DNA from: Aporrectodea caliginosa | Taxonomy: Eukaryota > Annelida > Clitellata > Crassiclitellata > Lumbricidae | Assembly: GCA_020284085.1 (NCBI GenBank) | Contig: JACEVL010000045.1 | Coordinates: 2,997,429 to 3,061,428 of the forward strand | Length of the DNA: 64,000 bases | Direction of reading: 5' to 3' | Shown: piece by piece, positions 25,478 to 36,570 of the stretch | How the letters are laid out: every line of letters begins with the position of its first letter | How positions within the stretch are numbered: the stretch's first letter is position 1 | Notes under the pieces: model-generated | The model's input: only the letters and a program-made list of their open reading frames with translations | Database searches by the model: none | Told to the model about the DNA's origin: nothing | Program-made: the position numbers and the translations under genes

Positions 25478-26118
25478 TCTTATATTATAAGGCTCAAAAT
25501 TTGTCCTCACGTTTCTTTGAATGTTTGTTTGTTTGTCCTCCCACTAAAGGCTTCGAAAGAGAACGCTTTAGCGATTTGAACAATTTTACCAAACATTTTT
25601 ACGGGAATGTGTAGGTAAACGTGACCATTTACAATACAATTCGCAAGGCATTTCGGGATTTCCCCAACAAGCCAAAGAAGTGATCACTCATCTAACTACA
25701 TTTGTAAGGGATGCGTATGCATCCCTTACCAATGCGTATGCTGCGTCTCCTGCACCTCTGTGCTATTATAGAGAGCGTGCGGATCGCGGTTCTCTTCCTG
25801 ATGCTGGCTTAATTCAGAAATTAAAATCATGGGCTACCACGGGAATACTAAATGGCGTGGCGTCATTTAAACGGGCGAGCGGTGGTGAACGATTGGGACT
25901 CATCCGATCAATTAATTGAAAAATGAGGAGGGTCGGGGTTATAATTATTCGGTCGCTATACAAATACAGCGGGAACGATATATAGGATAGAGCAAATTCA
26001 AATACACGGGAGTACCCGGTGAGTACCAGTCAAAGAAGCCAAAGTTAACTACGCAAATCAAGCGGGCACGATACACAAAGGTAGAGATAACCCGAGCGAA
26101 GCCGGGTAGAACGTGTAG
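25478..26118 (+). mobile_element. Helitron-like non-autonomous element
   Basis: Inserted in a tandem-repeat unit between an A and a T. It begins 5'-TC (TCTTATATTATAAG) and ends GTAG, one base from the canonical CTRR. A GC-rich hairpin ACCCG...CGGGT (26090-26107) ends exactly 11 nt before the 3' terminus, and there is no target-site duplication. These are the hallmarks of Helitrons, whose replication protein is absent here. An internal perfect hairpin lies at 25704-25729. The 79-codon open frame at 25680-25919 is unrecognised; captured sequence is possible. Confidence 0.65.
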
Positions 26119-26399
26119 TTACTCAATAAGCAGAAACAAAAAACAGCTAATCAAAGTGATTCTTCACTTAGCTAAATGGAGAGTATAAAATACTGTGTAA
26201 CACCAAAAGATGCATGAACATTAAGATGTAAATAATGGATGAATAAAATGAAACTGTCTTTGACTGAACAACAGTCTTCAGAAGTAAAATAGAAACAACC
26301 TGATGAATTCGGACGAAGAACAATTGTAAACATAATTATTACTTAATAAGCAGAAACAAAGACCAACTAATCAAAGAGAGTCTTCAGTTAGCTAAATGG

Positions 26400-27434
26400 C
26401 AGTGATGGGCACAATTCCATTTTGAAAATACTTTTCTATTTTCAAAATAGAAAATACTATTTTATTTTCTATTTTCAAAATACTTTTCAAAAGTATTTTG
26501 TAAAAGTATTTTCAAAATATTTTTTAAGAGTATTTTGGAGAATTCAAAATACTTTTCCAAAATACTTTCTAAAATAATTTTCTAAAGTACTTTTCAGAAA
26601 TAAATTTTGCAAAACTTCTGCCAAAATTATTATTTTAATGTAAAAATGCTTAATTACTAATCTTCTGGCCACATCAACTACTTGTGAGTTGTTGTATCAG
26701 GATATATATCAGGGTTCTCTGTTTGGTCTTCTTTTCTTTGCATTATACATAGGCCTACCTATATCAAGAACTGTTCTTGGTGAACGAGCGTTTTCCATTG
26801 CTAGACCTACATTTTGGAGCTCCCTTCCTGTGTATGTGCGCTCTGATAATTAGTGGCTTGTGTTATTTCGTTCTCAACTTAAAAATTGTCTCTTTGAAAC
26901 CGCTTATCCACCATCATAGGCTGCCTATCTGTCTCAATGCTACGGACTGATCTTCTGGATTACGGCTTGATTTTGGTCTGCCATCGGTCTATTCCTTGTG
27001 CATTAGACACCGGCACAACACTAATTGCAATTACACTGTTATATCAATGCTTCAAGTCATTAGAAACTACAGATCACTGTCAAGCACACTAATGCTATGT
27101 AACGGTAGCCTACACACTAGTGAGTAGCAATAAAAGTATAAAATGTTGATTTCACAAAAGTATTTTGAAAAACTATCTTCAAAAGTATTTTGAAAATACT
27201 ATTTTATTTTGTATTTTCAAAATTGTTTTGAAAAGTATTTTGTGAAAGTATTTTCAAAATACATTTGAAAAGTATTTTCAAAATACTTTTGAAAAGTATT
27301 TTCAAAATACTTTTGAAAAGTATTTTATTTTGTATTTTCAAAATACTTCTGAAAAGTATTTTCAAAATACTTTTGAAAAAGTATTTTATTTTGTATTTTC
27401 AAAATACTTTTGAAAAGTATTTTGCCCATCACTG
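26400..27434. mobile_element. hAT-like non-autonomous element, 1035 bp
   Basis: Perfect 12-bp terminal inverted repeats CAGTGATGGGCA / TGCCCATCACTG. Flanking 8-mers CTAAATGG and TTAAATAG match at 6/8, which fits an aged hAT target duplication; uninterrupted copies of the tandem unit confirm the insertion point. Both subterminal zones (26420-26600, 27150-27420) are arrays of AAAATACTTTTGAAAAGT and its complement. A LINE fragment sits in the middle. No transposase is left. Confidence 0.75.
26755..26935 (+). mobile_element. LINE C-terminal fragment nested in the hAT-like element
   Basis: Translation gives RTVLGERAFSIARPTFWSSL, then PVYVRSDN, a stop, and FRSQLKNCLFETAY, matching the ending of L2/CR1-type LINE proteins. 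It was either captured by, or inserted into, the surrounding element. Confidence 0.6.
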
Positions 27435-27730
27435 TTAAATAGAGAGTACAAAATACTGTTTAACACCAAAAGATGCATAAACATTAAGATGTAAATAATG
27501 GATGAATAAAATGAAACTGTCTTTGGCTAAACAACAGTCTTCAGAAGTAAAATAGAAACAACCTGATGAATTCGGACGAAGAACAATAATTGTAAGCATA
27601 TTACTTAATAAGCAGAAACAAAGCACAGCTGAACAAAGTGATTCTTCAGTTAGCTAAATGAACAGAAGTATGTTTATGAAATACTGTGTAACACCAAAAA
27701 GATCCATAAACAATGGCACTCGAAATAACA

Positions 27731-29164
27731 GCAGATATGAATTGATCGCAGGAAACTTTGATTCAGAGACATAGCGAGAAACAACGAGACATCCAGGTTT
27801 CTGAGATCTTTCAAACACACAACGATGCGCAAACGCTGAATGCGTCTGACAGCTTAGAAGACGAAATGACTTGACTACCGAAATGAGCAATTACACATAA
27901 GAACTATTAACAAAATATTAGACCAATTTGCACTTATTGATTCTGACAAAAAAATACCTGATTGGACTTTGACCAACGTTAAAACGTTCTTACTGAACGC
28001 CTGTCTTGTTAATTCAATGTCGATATCACTTGAAGGATTTAGACGAAAGGACAAAGAAGTGAATGGCAGATGTGTTGCTACTTGGCAGGAAACAAATTCC
28101 AGCTTCATTTCCCATCTTTCAACAAAGGACAATAGCTGAAGTAATATAATTATATTGTGATCGATGAGAAGTTCCTGATACGCAACGACAGACGTAGTGT
28201 AGTAAAGCAACGTTAAGCCGAAATAGTGTCCGTCCTTTGGAATACCTAGCCACCTGTAACCCAGTTAGACACCAATCATCTTGGTTTCAATTAAGGAGAA
28301 TAATCGCAGGTCTGGAGCTCAGACCGGTGGACACCCGTATCTGATTGTTCTGGCGCATTTTACATTCAGAAAACGCTTCTGATGAATACGTTTTAGCGAA
28401 AATTAAGCAATTGTTTAACATTTACCTTTTAACGCCTTTATCAAATGGATTGTCTTATATAGTTTCATCCCATCTACCTGCATCCAATCGAATCTAGTCG
28501 CAGTGATCATAATAATTAATTATGTGCCAGTCTGTTTCGATTCGTTGACTGCAGATCCAATGGAATTGAAAACTATATGCTTGCAGAGTGAGGCATACGC
28601 TTCAACAATATCAACAGCTTATCTAGAGAAACCTACACTGGTAAAACAGAGCAAATAAAATGGGTCATTATCATCGACTGCACACCACACAAATTGATCT
28701 TCAATGCAGAAAACTGAGGCTTCTTCTTCACAAGACGAAGCCAACGTTTCCATTGTCTCTTAGGATCCGATAAATTGAAATCGTGTTCGCTGGCTGAAGT
28801 GTATGTCGTCTTCATTTATCCTTTCAAACCTGAAGAAAGACAACAAAATAGCAATTGATAATAATAGATTGCGACAATCGCATTACCATAGTGTAGGTCT
28901 GTCTACAGTTTGGAGGGTAGTAAGGCCACACAATGTTAGAAACTGCAAATTCGTTTATGATATCAATCATTACGAAACCTGATGTCACCGCTGCTACATT
29001 GTCAATGCACGTTACGCATAAACTGTGATGATTCATGAATAATTATTTGCCTGGGTCAACCAAGCAATGCACGAAAGACAACCTTCATCAGGTCAGAGCA
29101 TACAATATCTTGACACCGTAGGCCTATCCGATTTTTAGGCCGTCACAGAATGCCCTGTCGTTAC
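27731..29164. other. No recognisable gene
   Basis: Holds - strand open frames at 27875-28210 (111 codons), 28633-28815 and 28824-29036. None shows a domain I can name. The middle one has a Trp/Lys/Arg-rich stretch that faintly recalls retrotransposon Gag, which is too weak to call. Confidence 0.3.
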
Positions 29165-29690
29165 TGAAGATGGATGGCCTATTGACCTGACTATGCTTTG
29201 TGCTCTTCTCTTGATTCAGCATCTTTTAAAACACTGATTCATAACCTTATTTTGGTTATACTTGACTACTGCAACTCTATTCTGTATTGTCTTACTGACT
29301 TTACACTGCTTTTTCTAACTAGAATAATGCACCAGGCTGCAAGACCGTGTCTAGAACTCAATTGCCTTACGTCATATCACATCCACTCTCCGTTCTCTAT
29401 ACTCTGGCTTCCTGTATCTGAACGAATCCACTTTGATCTGACACTTCACATGGACAAAGTCCATGCAGATCATTTGATATCCTACAATTTATCCTCTATC
29501 CATGGCTACTCAATCGACGTCTCTGAAGCGTATGGTGTTCCTTCTGGTGCAGGTGTCATATTTGACCAGTGTTCATTCATAGTTGCTGGTTCCTCCATTT
29601 GGAACCCTCTACCTCCCCGTGTTCATAACTCTCCTGTCGAGATATCTTTCCCTCTAAGCTGACACCTTACCTTTACCAGTCTGTCTACGG
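29165..29690 (+). mobile_element. L2/CR1-like LINE RT C-terminal fragment
   Basis: One open frame keeps LVILDYCNSILYCL (the LDYCNSLL motif), ARPCLELNCLTSYHIHSPFS, LWLPVSERIHFDL and SFIVAGSSIWNPLPPRV. These correspond in order to the end of a LINE reverse transcriptase. A segment between them has diverged, and no tail is visible. Confidence 0.7.
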
Positions 29691-30589
29691 TTCTTAATGT
29701 TTTTCTGCTGCCTGGCCACAATGTACTCATCTATCGTACACCCCAAAAGAACATTAGACTGAGGTGCACACTGTGTGAGTTGTGTGAAATTCAAACGCAT
29801 GATCTCATCTTGTACCATTTTCGCTGCCATTTTCCAGCGAAACTTGTTGACTTAGATCTATCAATGAAACTAAATCAATTGAGGTGAACGCATACATGAG
29901 AGCAAGCTGCGCAAGGTAGAATAGCAAGGTAGATAGCAAGATAGAATAGCAAGAGATAATAGCAATGTAGGCAGCATGGTAGATAGCAAGGTAGAACCTC
30001 AAACTAAAATCGACTACATTATAATGCAGCATTGTTATAGGCCTATCCGCCTATTAATGTCTTAATTCTATCATGTAACTTTTTCCTTCAGATTTAACCA
30101 AATGCTCCGTAAAATTTTGTGCATTATTATAACATGGAATTCTTGTATTACTGTTATAGCGTCAATACTATTTATACATCAAACAATGGCGAAATTAGCA
30201 AGGACTTAATGTGTTTTTGATATAAAAGCACACACGGGTGTTGGTTAAGGAAGGTACATGTACGCAGACACACTGAAACTGTGAAAAACCACTTTCACAC
30301 ATTTACATGCAAAACGTCGTATTGTGAAAGCAGAAACGGAGGCGACGAAGAGTAGGCAATAAATTGCTTGTCAAATATTCATTAAGTCACGTTCCACTTT
30401 AATAACGATCGTCGGACACATAGGCCTACTTTTGTAGACCTCGTATTATTTCTGACAGTAAACAGAGGGTGACCGAACCACCACCACCTGTTGTATCGTG
30501 TCACTCGTTTCCCTTTTGTCTGCGTAGCTAAGTCTGCAATGCGTCTGAGGTTTGCTCTTTTATCCTCCTCTGCTAACAGGTCACTTCCT
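29691..30589. other. No recognisable gene
   Basis: Includes a short AGCAAGGTAGATAGCAAG-type tandem stretch at about 29918-29995. Otherwise unannotated. Confidence 0.35.
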
Positions 30590-30811
30590 CCGTTTCTCAC
30601 TCGCTCCCTTCCCTCCCTCGCTCCCTCTCTCCGATCATTTCACTCCTCTTATCATTTCACTCCTCTTATCAACTTCCACTTTCTGTCCACTTCATCACCA
30701 TAATCGCCCATCTCGCTATCACCATCTCTCTTTCTATTAGACATTTCCTGTCCTCTCTCTGTCTGGCCGTCTAGATCTGCTTCTGAATTTGTTCATCTGT
30801 CTCACTGTCTC

Positions 30812-30842
<31 letters not shown>

Positions 30843-30870
30843 CTCTCCTCTCTCTCCCTGTCTTGCTCAA
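30590..30870. repeat. CT-rich low-complexity tract
   Basis: Pyrimidine-rich strand with (CT)n and CTCCCT runs, densest at 30800-30860. A 15-bp duplication (CATTTCACTCCTCTTAT) lies near 30635-30670. Confidence 0.85.
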
Positions 30871-32289
30871 TTTGTCTCCTTTTTCCGGCTTATATGCGAC
30901 TTCTATCTGTCTGTTTCTGTATGTGTTTATATTTTCATGTATGTTTTTCAATGCCTGCTTGAACAGAGAATTTTACTGTCAGAATTTCGACAACAAGTGG
31001 CCATCTTTCAAGCCATAGAACGAAAAAACCAAGGCACCATCCCAAGCTGGAGAAGATTGTGGAAGACTTCTGCCTAACTTAAAGTTGTTATGTCACTAAT
31101 GCAGTTGCCTTTCCCTTGATTCACTGTGAGAACGTATTCTAACTATGGATCCATTCTGGTTATGGCCACGGGTGTTCAAGGATTAGTTCATCCTGTACCT
31201 TGATTCCTATGCAACACTTGATTGCAGGTGTCTACGTGAAATTGCGCCATAACACACTGTGTTTAGTCAAAGATTGTCTGCCATCATCATCAGCTCTCGA
31301 TTGCGTTCGGGAAAGGGTTTAATGTTGACCGGAAACGCAGCTGTTACGCATAGAATTATATTCAGTGCATCTGTCCAACGGTATATTATCATGCCCTACT
31401 TCGTGTTGCGGAACTTTCTATCAAAAGCTTTAAGATGAAATTAAAGACTACCTGTTTATTTGTACCTGACTAAGCCGTATTACTACTAGCGCATTTGCTG
31501 TGTATTATTAGCTTGCTATTTAGATATCTTCGATTGCAACGGGTTAAATAAAAATCCACATAATATTGTGTTCAAATACAATGTAACCGTCTGTTGCTAC
31601 AGTTGACTTATAATATAAGTAAAAGAGTGTGTAGAACAACGTATGAGTTGACAGAGTAAGGTCGCTGAAGCCGCTCTTCTCGATCGATCTGATATAAATG
31701 CACCTGCGTTTTACCAAGCGACGACCATCGATTGTTTTAGGAGACCGAGAAGTGCTTAAAATAGAATTGCATACATTAATGTTAGATACACACCGCAGCG
31801 ACAGAAGATGTGCTAAGGATGGCCTGGCTTTCCCTCAAGTTGGTCCCAGTCATCGCTGTTCTGCATGTCGTTACCTAAACTGCTCTTGTCTCTCAGCACT
31901 GCCTGCTTGGACAAAAGAAAAACAAACAAAAATAAGTTAATCGTGGTAAGTATTTAATACACATGCGTCTTGTTTTCCGACTGATACCAGTTGTCAGATT
32001 GCTTCTGACGATTATTAGAACAGGCGATGCAACTTACGCGGTCCCCACATTTAATGGGATTTGGATACATGTCGTCTGGCACAGCATGATAATACACAAT
32101 CTATAACGCAAACTGTTCTAAAGTTTCACAGCCAAAAGTATTAGATTTAGAATAATTGTTTACGAAATTGAAATCCTACATTTCAATTTATTCTGTTTAT
32201 CTTCATATAACGTTTGAACGATTTCATCATATTTGACCAAGAATGCACCAGACAGAACTATTTAAATTACACAACTGCTCGACCTTTTC
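30871..32289. other. No recognisable gene; faint LINE 3' trace
   Basis: At about 31415-31475 the translation KSFKMKLKTTCLFVPD resembles the FKxxLKTxLF ending of LINEs. Nothing else is supportable. Confidence 0.3.
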
Positions 32290-32540
32290 GTTCTCCGTGT
32301 TAGGACCACAATGGCTCAGTCCAGATCCTTCGCCTGCATAATGGACTCCCTCCATCTCTGCGCTCTACAATCCTCTCTGGTAGCATCTCCGCCTCTTTTT
32401 CTCACTTTAAAAACCATCCTTTTCTCTCGGAGTACCTCGCACTGGGAGCGTTTCTGAAAGGCTTATGCTATGAGAAGCGCTTTATAAATGATAAAATACA
32501 ATACAAAACAGTACAATACAATAAAATACAATACTTAGTA
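32290..32540 (+). mobile_element. LINE 3' end, ATACA-tail family
   Basis: Frameshifted remnants of the SLW-type C-terminus lead into ACTGGGAGCGTTTCTGAAAG, GAGAAGCGCTTTATAAAT and a tail of ATACA units (about 32496-32535). It is the same ending as at 22325-22835 and 63150-63527. Confidence 0.7.
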
Positions 32541-33511
32541 ATTTAAACGAAGCAAGAAAATCAGCCTATAATCGATCGAATATCGATGGATGCCATAATG
32601 ACCAACAACGCACAGACAGAACTATTTAAATTACGCAACTGCAACCGACATTTTGCTGGTTAAGCACATTCAACATACCTACGTGAGACCAACTGCTTAC
32701 TTTTTTTAACCTGCTTTAAGTCAGAACAACACACTTCTAAATTAAATGCTTACTTGCACGACCTCCCAGAACTCCATGCCTTCTGAAGCTCCATTTGTCC
32801 ACGGAGGAGGAACATTGGCAATGTTAGAGATATCTGGATAAACACGGAGAAGTCAGCTTACAAACAATCGCAGCCTGATGTATTACGAATTACATGAATT
32901 GCACATCTGATCCAGTTTATCTGTTTAGCCAATATGAAAAACTATCTTCTGTGTAGTACACAACTGAATTGCATGTCTTTGATTCAGTCCGAAACTTTAG
33001 AAGAAACACTTTTATACGGTAACATTTTTGTTAAATATCAAATATGAATAAGTGTGATACTTCAAGTTAGTTTAAGACTGACGTGTATTGAATCAGTTGA
33101 ATCAAGGAGATGACCAGCAAAACATGTTTAAAATACGGCATTGAAGAGTTGAACACAATAGAAATGTCTAATCTGCATTATTACTCGTAAAACTGCTTTT
33201 ACGCACAGGGTACTCGGACACACTTTAATGAAAAACTCTCTGGTGCTAAAAAAAACATATGAATTTATTTACACTTGCAGCATATAAATGGAGTATGGAT
33301 AAGCTGTTGCACTGAAAAAGGATGGTTCGATGTGCTTAATGGCGATGGTATTTATTTCAGTTCATGCATTAGGACTAATCTAAGTGAGTTATATTCTTGA
33401 ACTAGTCGTCGTCCTTAACTTCTGTCGCAAGAACTTTCACTTCCTAGAATTTGCTTTCATCATGCTCAGGATCGCTTCTGCTTTTCCAACAGTGTTCAAC
33501 ATCTATCGCTC

Positions 33512-33513
<2 letters not shown>
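32541..33513. other. No recognisable feature
   Basis: AT-rich sequence, possibly intergenic. One phrase, AGACAGAACTATTTAAATTA, occurs at 32252 and again at 32614 (with CGCAACTGC against CACAACTGC after it), suggesting a local duplication around the LINE end. Confidence 0.35.

Positions 33514-33584
<71 letters not shown>
33514..33584. repeat. (TA)n microsatellite
   Basis: About 35 uninterrupted TA units, followed by GCATGCATGC. Confidence 0.95.
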
Positions 33585-33588
<4 letters not shown>

Positions 33589-33689
33589 GTACGCATGCAT
33601 GCATGCATGTAAGCATGATATTTATTTGCTACTTGTAAGATGGCTGGAAAATAATCTAGTCCATTTACTCTTCCTATTCCTCTTTTTTG

Positions 33690-34620
33690 ATGAATTTGTC
33701 TCATGATTACTGGTGACTTAACATTCGCGTTGACAACCAATCTCATTCTCATTCTTCTCACTTTCTAAATCTGTCTCATCAGCCAACTTTGTCCAACACA
33801 TCAACTTCCCAACTCACATTAAGTATCACATACTTGATCTCAGTATCACTTTCTCCACTGCTCTGTAGCTTCTGGCCTGTCTCATTCTGTTCTTAGCATC
33901 ACAGATCATCACTTAATCTTTGATTAACTATAAATCCAATCCTTTCTTTAATCTCCTTCTTCTAAATCTTTCCTCCGCAATCGGTCCATTGAGTTGAATG
34001 TCAATGGACCAGAGAAGTGAGAATTGAGATGGAAACAAGAGGTGCACATTTCTCTTATTCAAGATATCATTGACTCCATACTTTTCTAAATCCTTCCTCC
34101 AGTCATTCTTGCTAAACTCAGGCGAAGATGTGCAGAATAATTTTTATGGTATCCTTTCTTGCTACAATTCTACGATCGCCAACCTCTGTACACATAATTT
34201 TTTCAGTTTCTTTCAGTTTTTATTAAGCGCGTCTTGGCGTCGGAAATTTCACTGACGTGTAGTATCTGGAACAATCTCTCTGCCGAAAACACTTGACGTC
34301 GACCCTGGAACTAGTTCCCTCCTAATACGGCAAATTCTCTCTTCCTCTACCGATCCCTTCGCTAGTCAATCGCAATCTCACCCCTGATCCATCCACATCT
34401 CCTCTTTTCAGTATTTATCAATCTGAACGCAACGAACAGTATCAGTTTCTGTCTTCTTCTCTCTGATCTACTTGGAACCAGTTTTTGTTCTTCACTTTTC
34501 ATCTCTTGACAACACCTCGAAATTGACGCAGTGCTTGTGAATAAGCTGGTGCCCCCGCTTAGCTTTAAGAAGCTCTTTAGAAATCCCAAGCTTAAGATTA
34601 TGATTATCTAAAGAGCTTTA
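33690..34620 (+). mobile_element. LINE fragment: endonuclease piece joined to family E 3' end
   Basis: Around 33770-33920 the translation FVQHINFPTHIKYHILDLSI followed by an ISDH-like region matches the end of a LINE endonuclease domain. A rearranged stretch follows, then GTGAATAAGCTGGTGCC, CTCTTTAGAAATCCC and AGATTATGATTATC (34537-34608), the family E 3' end and its GATTA-type tail. The reverse transcriptase part is largely deleted. It lies downstream of the IRF gene in opposite orientation. Confidence 0.6.
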
Positions 34621-34708
34621 TATCTTAGATCAGCCTGTCTATACTGCGCACAAGTTACAAAATTCTATAAGTTTGCCAAGAATGGTATCTAAGATTATGA
34701 CCGATTAG

Positions 34709-35223
34709 TTAGTGACACGAACCTATCATATCGGGTTGCGATGGTGGCATATCTTCAAAGAACTGAGCGGCTGGGTATGCGGCCATGTCGGAGTACTCTC
34801 CCGTCCCAGCATTGTATGGATCGCTGTTGACGACGTAGCTGTCCGGCGATGTCATGTATGCGCCGAAGCCTCGGAACGACCCTCCGCCGTGGTGCAGCGG
34901 GGGATCGGCGGCCAACGCAGGGCTGGGGAAGGCGTTCGGGTACTGGTCACACTGAACGTCGTAAGGAGCCACGGGATACATGGAGGACGGGGGATGGCTG
35001 CCAGGGGGCAGTGGGTGATGGGCTCTCATAGACCACGAGGGCGGAAGGTCGTTGACGATCGACGACGGGTCGGGAGCCCGGCAGAAGGGCATCGACGAGG
35101 GCGGCGGAGGCAGAGGCGGCGGCGGCCCATGCCAGTAGCGATGGGGAGAGGCTCGGTCAGGAGTGTCAATGGACGATGATGACGGCGATGGAAAACACAG
35201 GTGACGATGATGATGATGATCCT
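34709..35223 (-). CDS. IRF1/2-like transcription factor, coding exon 3 (C-terminal)
   Basis: Encodes about 170 residues ending SQPDMIGSCH and a TAA at 34709-34711. Two acceptors fit the phase-1 donor of exon 2: after CTCGAG at 35224-35229 (used here, total 328 aa) and after CCGAG at 35152-35156 (304 aa). The product is rich in Pro, Ser, His, Tyr and Asp (PPPPLPPPPSS, HRYWHG, DSYVVNSDPYNAGTGEYSD), like a transactivation region. I see no classical IRF-association domain here or to the left, which fits IRF1/2 rather than IRF3-9. A weak alternative donor (GGTTCGT at about 34719) could extend the protein. A TCA/ATG microsatellite begins 55 bp upstream of the acceptor. Assignment to the IRF gene rests on strand, phase, order and composition. 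Confidence 0.6.
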
Positions 35224-35276
35224 CTCGAGAACCAGGACAATGAAGCTATCAGTACGAGAACAACGACAATCACTAT

Positions 35277-35277
<1 letters not shown>

Positions 35278-35331
<54 letters not shown>

Positions 35332-35355
35332 CCATCGACATCTTTGTCGTCGTCG

Positions 35356-35409
<54 letters not shown>

Positions 35410-35511
35410 CCATCACCATCGACATCTTTGTCGTCGTCATCATCATCATCATCATCATCATCATTATCATCGTCGACGTCGTCGTCATCGTCATCATCGT
35501 CATCATCATCG

Positions 35512-35547
<36 letters not shown>

Positions 35548-35704
35548 CCATCGTCATCATCATCATCATCATCATCACCACCACCATCGTCATCATCATC
35601 ATCATCATCATCGTCATCATCATCATCGTCATCATCATCGTCATCATCATCATCATCATCATCACCATCACCATCGACATCTTTGTCGTCATCATCATCA
35701 TCGT
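35278..35704. repeat. (TCA)n trinucleotide repeat
   Basis: About 430 bp of TCA with CACCATCGACATCTTTGTCG blocks recurring at about 35330, 35410 and 35672, so there is a higher-order structure. Read on the IRF strand it is (ATG)n inside intron 2, just upstream of exon 3. Long Ser, His or Met open frames here are repeat artefacts. Confidence 0.97.
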
Positions 35705-36094
35705 TATCAATTGTAAAATCGTCATCGTCGTTGTCAGCATTCTATGCTGAGATAGTTGGCCTCGTTTACACGTTCTGTGGTTATCTTGTCGGATTTTTAA
35801 GGGCGACAATTATTGTATCATTTGCCGTTTGTTCATCGACAACATTTACTTATAATGAGCTGCGGATATCTTTGTCGCTAAAGGGTGCAGAATTTGCGGA
35901 TATTTATTTATGGTTTGCGACCGTTTTACAGACTTTGGACCTATTTAGAACCTGGCGTGGCTTTAACCCTCCAAATGCAGAAGTCTACAATTCGCAGGCA
36001 CTGAGTCTACTCAACCGTGACGGTCAGACGGTGAAACGTACCATAAGAATGGTGCTGCTTAGGATGGTCTGTTTCATTCTTGGCCTCGTTTTAC

Positions 36095-36570
36095 AGGTTG
36101 TGGACGACACGAACCATTCTCGAGCCTTACGCTTCAATTGAAGCTTACTGAGAAAATGGTCACTAAGCAGAAGACAGACGATGTTCAGAATCAAGTGGCC
36201 TTATGCAGAAGTTACAATCCGGTTTCAGGAAGGGATTTTCTGATTCATCTGTGCCGTCGATATTACGCTGTTTGGTTTTCTCGATGAAGCGCCACTTTCG
36301 AAATGGTCGATCCTGGCATCGTAATCTGGCGTCTTAGCAACTCTTACAGAGTCTGTGATCGGTCTCTAGACTAGTTTCAATCCTTGCTGGATGAGCGTAT
36401 GATGATGCTAATGGTGACCAGAACGTGTAAAAGAGGTCACCTATCTCAGACTAAAATCCAGTGATGGATTCAACAGTTTCAGTCCATCTTCAGCTGTGTC
36501 CGCTCTAATCGCCGATAAATCGCTAATATTCTCTAATAGGCTATTTCGAGCTATATGTGAGATAAACTAC
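36095..36570 (+). mobile_element. LINE reverse transcriptase fragment
   Basis: The translation KLQSGFRKGFSDSSV at about 36205-36255 is the QSGFRxGxSTxxAL motif of non-LTR reverse transcriptases. Upstream and downstream frames are broken. It lies in IRF intron 2. Confidence 0.6.

Larger units (their letters stand above)
25158..27730. repeat. 220-bp tandem repeat, about five units, interrupted by two transposons
   Basis: The phase marker ACTTAATAAGCAGAAAC occurs at 25263, 26121 (ACTCAATAAG), 26341 and 27603. Units contain AACAACAGTCTTCAGAAG, TAGAAACAACCT and CAATTGTAAACAT in fixed order. The clean spacing is 220 bp (26121 to 26341). The spacing 25263-26121 exceeds this by about 638 bp (Helitron-like insert). 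The spacing 26341-27603 minus the hAT-like insert and its duplication is 219 bp. A partial unit precedes 25263, and another decays after 27603. Confidence 0.85.

Noticed and set aside
28633..28815. Retrotransposon Gag-like peptide
   Set aside because: Only a short Trp/Lys/Arg-rich similarity; the motifs that should follow are absent.
34712..35179. 155-codon + strand open frame opposite IRF exon 3
   Set aside because: Antisense shadow of a GC-rich coding exon with no domain of its own.
35176..36141. 321-codon open frame, mostly serine
   Set aside because: It is the (TCA)n repeat read in one frame; the antisense and other frames are equally open as His or Met runs. It overlaps IRF intron 2.
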